Below the pieces are notes generated by a model. The model was not told the origin of the DNA, searched no databases, and worked only from the letters and a program-made list of their open reading frames with translations. A program made the translations under genes and the position numbers. This document shows, piece after piece, positions 62,627 through 64,000 of a stretch of 64,000 nt of DNA. Position 1 is the first letter of the stretch, and every line of letters starts with the position of its first letter. Source of the stretch: Bimastos eiseni (Eukaryota > Annelida > Clitellata > Crassiclitellata > Lumbricidae); assembly GCA_959347315.1 (NCBI GenBank), contig OY365810.1:14067961-14131960 (forward strand), in the 5' to 3' direction.

Positions 62627-63922
62627 TATTATTATTACTGGATCCAACTTATGGAATCTTCTTCCAATATATATTTAACACCAGCCAAATTTTAGGTCAT
62701 TTAAAAATAAACTCTGCCTCTATTTGCTTGAAGACACGTCCAAGCATTGAATGTTGTATAGGTGTCTGTTCAGTGGATGTTGCAATGAGCCCTTAGTTAA
62801 GGCACTAGTTAAGAGTAACTTCTATCTAGGTTATATTTACCTGATTTTTTAATGTTATTAATATCGGTGGCTTGTAAAAGGTTTATGCAGAGTCCCTAGT
62901 TGAGAGCACCGAGGTAAGGTCTTTCCATGTGCGCAGTCTAACCACTGAGAAGGCACGATGCTGCGACTGTGAATTGTTTGCCACATAAAAACAATTAGTT
63001 CCTCTCAAGATGCAGAACGATTGTAGTGGCCAGATTAACCTGAATTAAGTGGGGGTAGCAAAGAGCCGGAGGATTTCCCTAACTGGCACAGCCAGACCCA
63101 GGCTGATATTATAAATCTAATGCATTGTACCATTGGAAACTAGACAGCCAGTGGATGTGTCTAATGTTCTGTTATGGGCTGTCCACATATTACGTACGCA
63201 GCGAGGGGAGGGGGGGCTTCAAATTTCGGCCATTTTGCCTACAGGTGCGTATGGTGGGGGAGGGGGCTCCAGACAATATGTGCGTACGCAAATATAATTG
63301 TCTAATTATGACGTCCACTCGTCCAGTGTCGTCCACAATACAGAATATGAAAATCAGAACTGTAAACCTAATCACAGACTATATTCCTGCTCAATCAATT
63401 TTATGTATCATTAAAACGCTTTCAAATGCAAGTGTTGTTAGTGTTTTAATTCTTCAGAACTGTTAAATATGATGCTTAACAAAAATAAATAGCCTGTGGT
63501 AAAATCAATGTCTTATAGATGTTTTTAGTTATTAACCTTTGCAATGGGGGTTAGAGCTCAAATGTATGGGGAGGGGTCCACAAAATGTATGTGGTGCAAC
63601 GAGGGAGGGACGGTCCGAAAATCCGATTTTGCGTACATAATATATGGATGGGCCCTTAGGGTAATCATTGCTACTGTGTCTAAGTTATGGCATTTGTGAT
63701 ACCAATCTAAGGCTAAAATTTCTTGATTATCTAAACTTTTGATCTGCTTTTTGTTGACAGCCACCGAAGGAGCATTTTTGGCATCTGTTATTTATGTGGT
63801 TTCCTGCATGCCTTACTTCCTGGATAAGAATTGGAGCACGGCAGAAAAATTCGCAGCTTCGCTTGATTTCAATATGGCACTTGCATTTGGTTGGAGACAG
63901 ATTTGTCATTTTGAAAGTATTG
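50602..63922 (+). CDS. ABCA3-like lipid ABC transporter, N-terminal part (continues past window)
   Basis: Exons 50602-50929, 52929-53177, 56720-56970, 59216-59450 and 63761 to about 63922 join in phase. Order matches the first half of ABCA proteins: a cytoplasmic start and TM1 ([20 protein letters not shown]), a long extracellular loop ([62 protein letters not shown]), then TM segments 2 onward ([76 protein letters not shown]). ABCA3 relatives move phospholipids into lamellar bodies or across membranes. The ATP-binding domains lie beyond 64000. The last exon probably ends at ATTG before GTATGC, but the frame stays open to the window end. The cytoplasmic helix before KLMG seems about six residues short. 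Confidence 0.87.
51848..52159. mobile_element. hAT MITE, 312 bp
   Basis: The left end CAGTGGCGTCGCTGCCATT pairs with the right end, read inward, CAGTGGCGTGGCTAGGATT. Flanking 8-mers are CCTACCAG and CCTAACAG (7 of 8). No coding sequence. In ABCA intron 1. Confidence 0.8.
53759..54071. mobile_element. hAT MITE
   Basis: The left end CAGCGGTTCTCAACCTGTGG followed by GTCGCGACTC pairs with GATTGAGAACTGCTG at the right. No clear target duplication, so probably old. In ABCA intron 2. Confidence 0.6.
54264..55162 (-). mobile_element. hAT relic, 0.9 kb, with transposase C-terminus
   Basis: The left end CAGGGCTGGATTTATAC matches the right end read inward, CAGTGCAGGATTTACAT. Flanks GGGAAGTC and AGAAAATC agree at five positions, the differences all transitions. 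On the minus strand 54819-54601 is open and reads [20 protein letters not shown], ending [16 protein letters not shown], a hAT dimerisation C-terminus. Internal deletion derivative in ABCA intron 2, antisense to the gene. Confidence 0.75.
55280..55560 (+). mobile_element. LINE C-terminal fragment
   Basis: The frame holds [12 protein letters not shown], then after a frameshift [10 protein letters not shown] and a stop, the end pattern of CR1/Jockey-like LINEs. In ABCA intron 2. Confidence 0.55.
55827..56604 (-). mobile_element. hAT relic (ZBED5/FAM200-like), 778 bp, perfect TSD
   Basis: The left end CAGCAATTCTCAACC and right end, read inward, CAGCAGTTTCAAACC are flanked by identical 8-mers AACTATAT at 55819-55826 and 56605-56612. 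The minus strand keeps transposase C-terminal blocks: [20 protein letters not shown] with [11 protein letters not shown], then [15 protein letters not shown], the usual order in ZBED5-like proteins. The right end lies only about 110 bases before ABCA exon 3. Confidence 0.88.
57286..57356 (-). other. tRNA-like (SINE-type) sequence
   Basis: On the minus strand GGCATGGTAGCCGAATGG contains a good A box and GGGTTCAAGTCTTC a good B box at tRNA spacing. Acceptor pairing is incomplete, so probably a SINE head or tRNA pseudogene. Confidence 0.45.
57360..58900. other. ABCA intron 3, no gene recognised
   Basis: Contains a fragment of the dispersed repeat family at 57487-57550 (CAACATTTCTACGGCGC, GGAACCAGCTTA). 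Other open frames lack any family signature. Confidence 0.55.
60045..60392. mobile_element. hAT MITE, 348 bp
   Basis: Perfect 16-bp terminal repeats CAGTGTTTCCCAAACT, followed inside on the left by GGGTCGCGACCC. Flanks GGGTGGAG and GGGTAGGG agree at six of eight positions. In ABCA intron 4. Confidence 0.85.
60640..62645 (+). mobile_element. Degenerate LINE with reverse transcriptase
   Basis: Plus-strand fragments, in order: [37 protein letters not shown] (RT block); [30 protein letters not shown] in another frame (stop-broken); [28 protein letters not shown]. It ends with a (TTA)n tail at 62583-62638. At least six frameshifts or stops. The motif set is that of CR1/L2-like elements. In ABCA intron 4, sense to the gene. 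Confidence 0.85.
62880..62990 (-). mobile_element. LINE C-terminal fragment
   Basis: AACCACTGAGAAGGCACGAT is shared with the LINE end at 33560. On the minus strand it reads [14 protein letters not shown], like RAFSVVGPR there. Confidence 0.5.
63176..63655. mobile_element. MITE with GGGC-TCCA-ATTA-GTACGCA ends
   Basis: Left GGGCTGTCCACATATTACGT and right, read inward, GGGCCCATCCATATATTATG, both continuing to GTACGCA. G-rich subterminal stretches on the left are mirrored (GGGGAGGGG) on the right. TTAT/TTAG flanks. Superfamily uncertain. It lies about 105 bases before the last ABCA exon. Confidence 0.7.
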
Positions 63923-64000
63923 GTATGCAGCTTCACAGCAGTCTACTTCTAATCTCTGATTGTAATATACTGGCGAGACTAACGAATGTTTACATTATTT

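Overview
This is animal nuclear DNA: genes are split into short exons with GT-AG introns of 0.2-4 kb, and much of the space between them is transposon debris and tandem repeats. The gene content (an EXD1 homologue, a UBL-RBR ligase family typical of invertebrates, an ABCA3-like transporter), LINE tails and hAT relics suggest a marine invertebrate, probably a deuterostome such as an echinoderm. That placement is inference.

Layout. 1-5.3 kb: low-complexity DNA, a nearly readable LINE 3' end (minus), a 20-bp repeat array, and the GC-rich last exon of an unidentified plus-strand gene (3609-4104). 5.3-10.8 kb: TCTCGG-rich repeats, then a 4.55-kb hAT transposon (6284-10835) with a perfect 8-bp target duplication; about 2.95 kb of it is a 23-bp satellite array with a 1,103-bp higher-order repeat. 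10.8-14.8 kb: no recognised gene. 14.8-24.6 kb (possibly to 32.6 kb): EXD1 homologue, nine supported exons, carrying a truncated LINE and several repeats in its introns. 25.6-29.8 kb: a degenerate intron-containing transposase-like gene on the same strand, inside the probable EXD1 span, with its own promoter motifs. 34.3-37.7 kb, minus: CMC1, complete in four small exons, tail-to-tail with EXD1, with a foldback repeat in an intron. 38.1-39.1 kb: large inverted repeat. 39.8-41.3 kb: hAT relic. 41.7-44.1 kb, minus: UBL-RBR E3 ligase in four exons. 44.4-50.0 kb: repeats and a possible minus-strand first exon. 50.6 kb to the window end, plus: 5' half of an ABCA3-like transporter, five exons, with introns full of hAT relics, MITEs and a degenerate LINE.

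The genes do not form an operon and share no obvious pathway: EXD1 belongs to germline piRNA biogenesis, CMC1 to mitochondrial complex IV assembly, the RBR protein to ubiquitination, and ABCA to lipid transport. EXD1 and its nested transposase-like pseudogene are the only pair with a plausible functional link (piRNA defence and its targets), and that link is speculation. Exon boundaries were read by eye from splice sites, phase and family similarity; no alignment was run.
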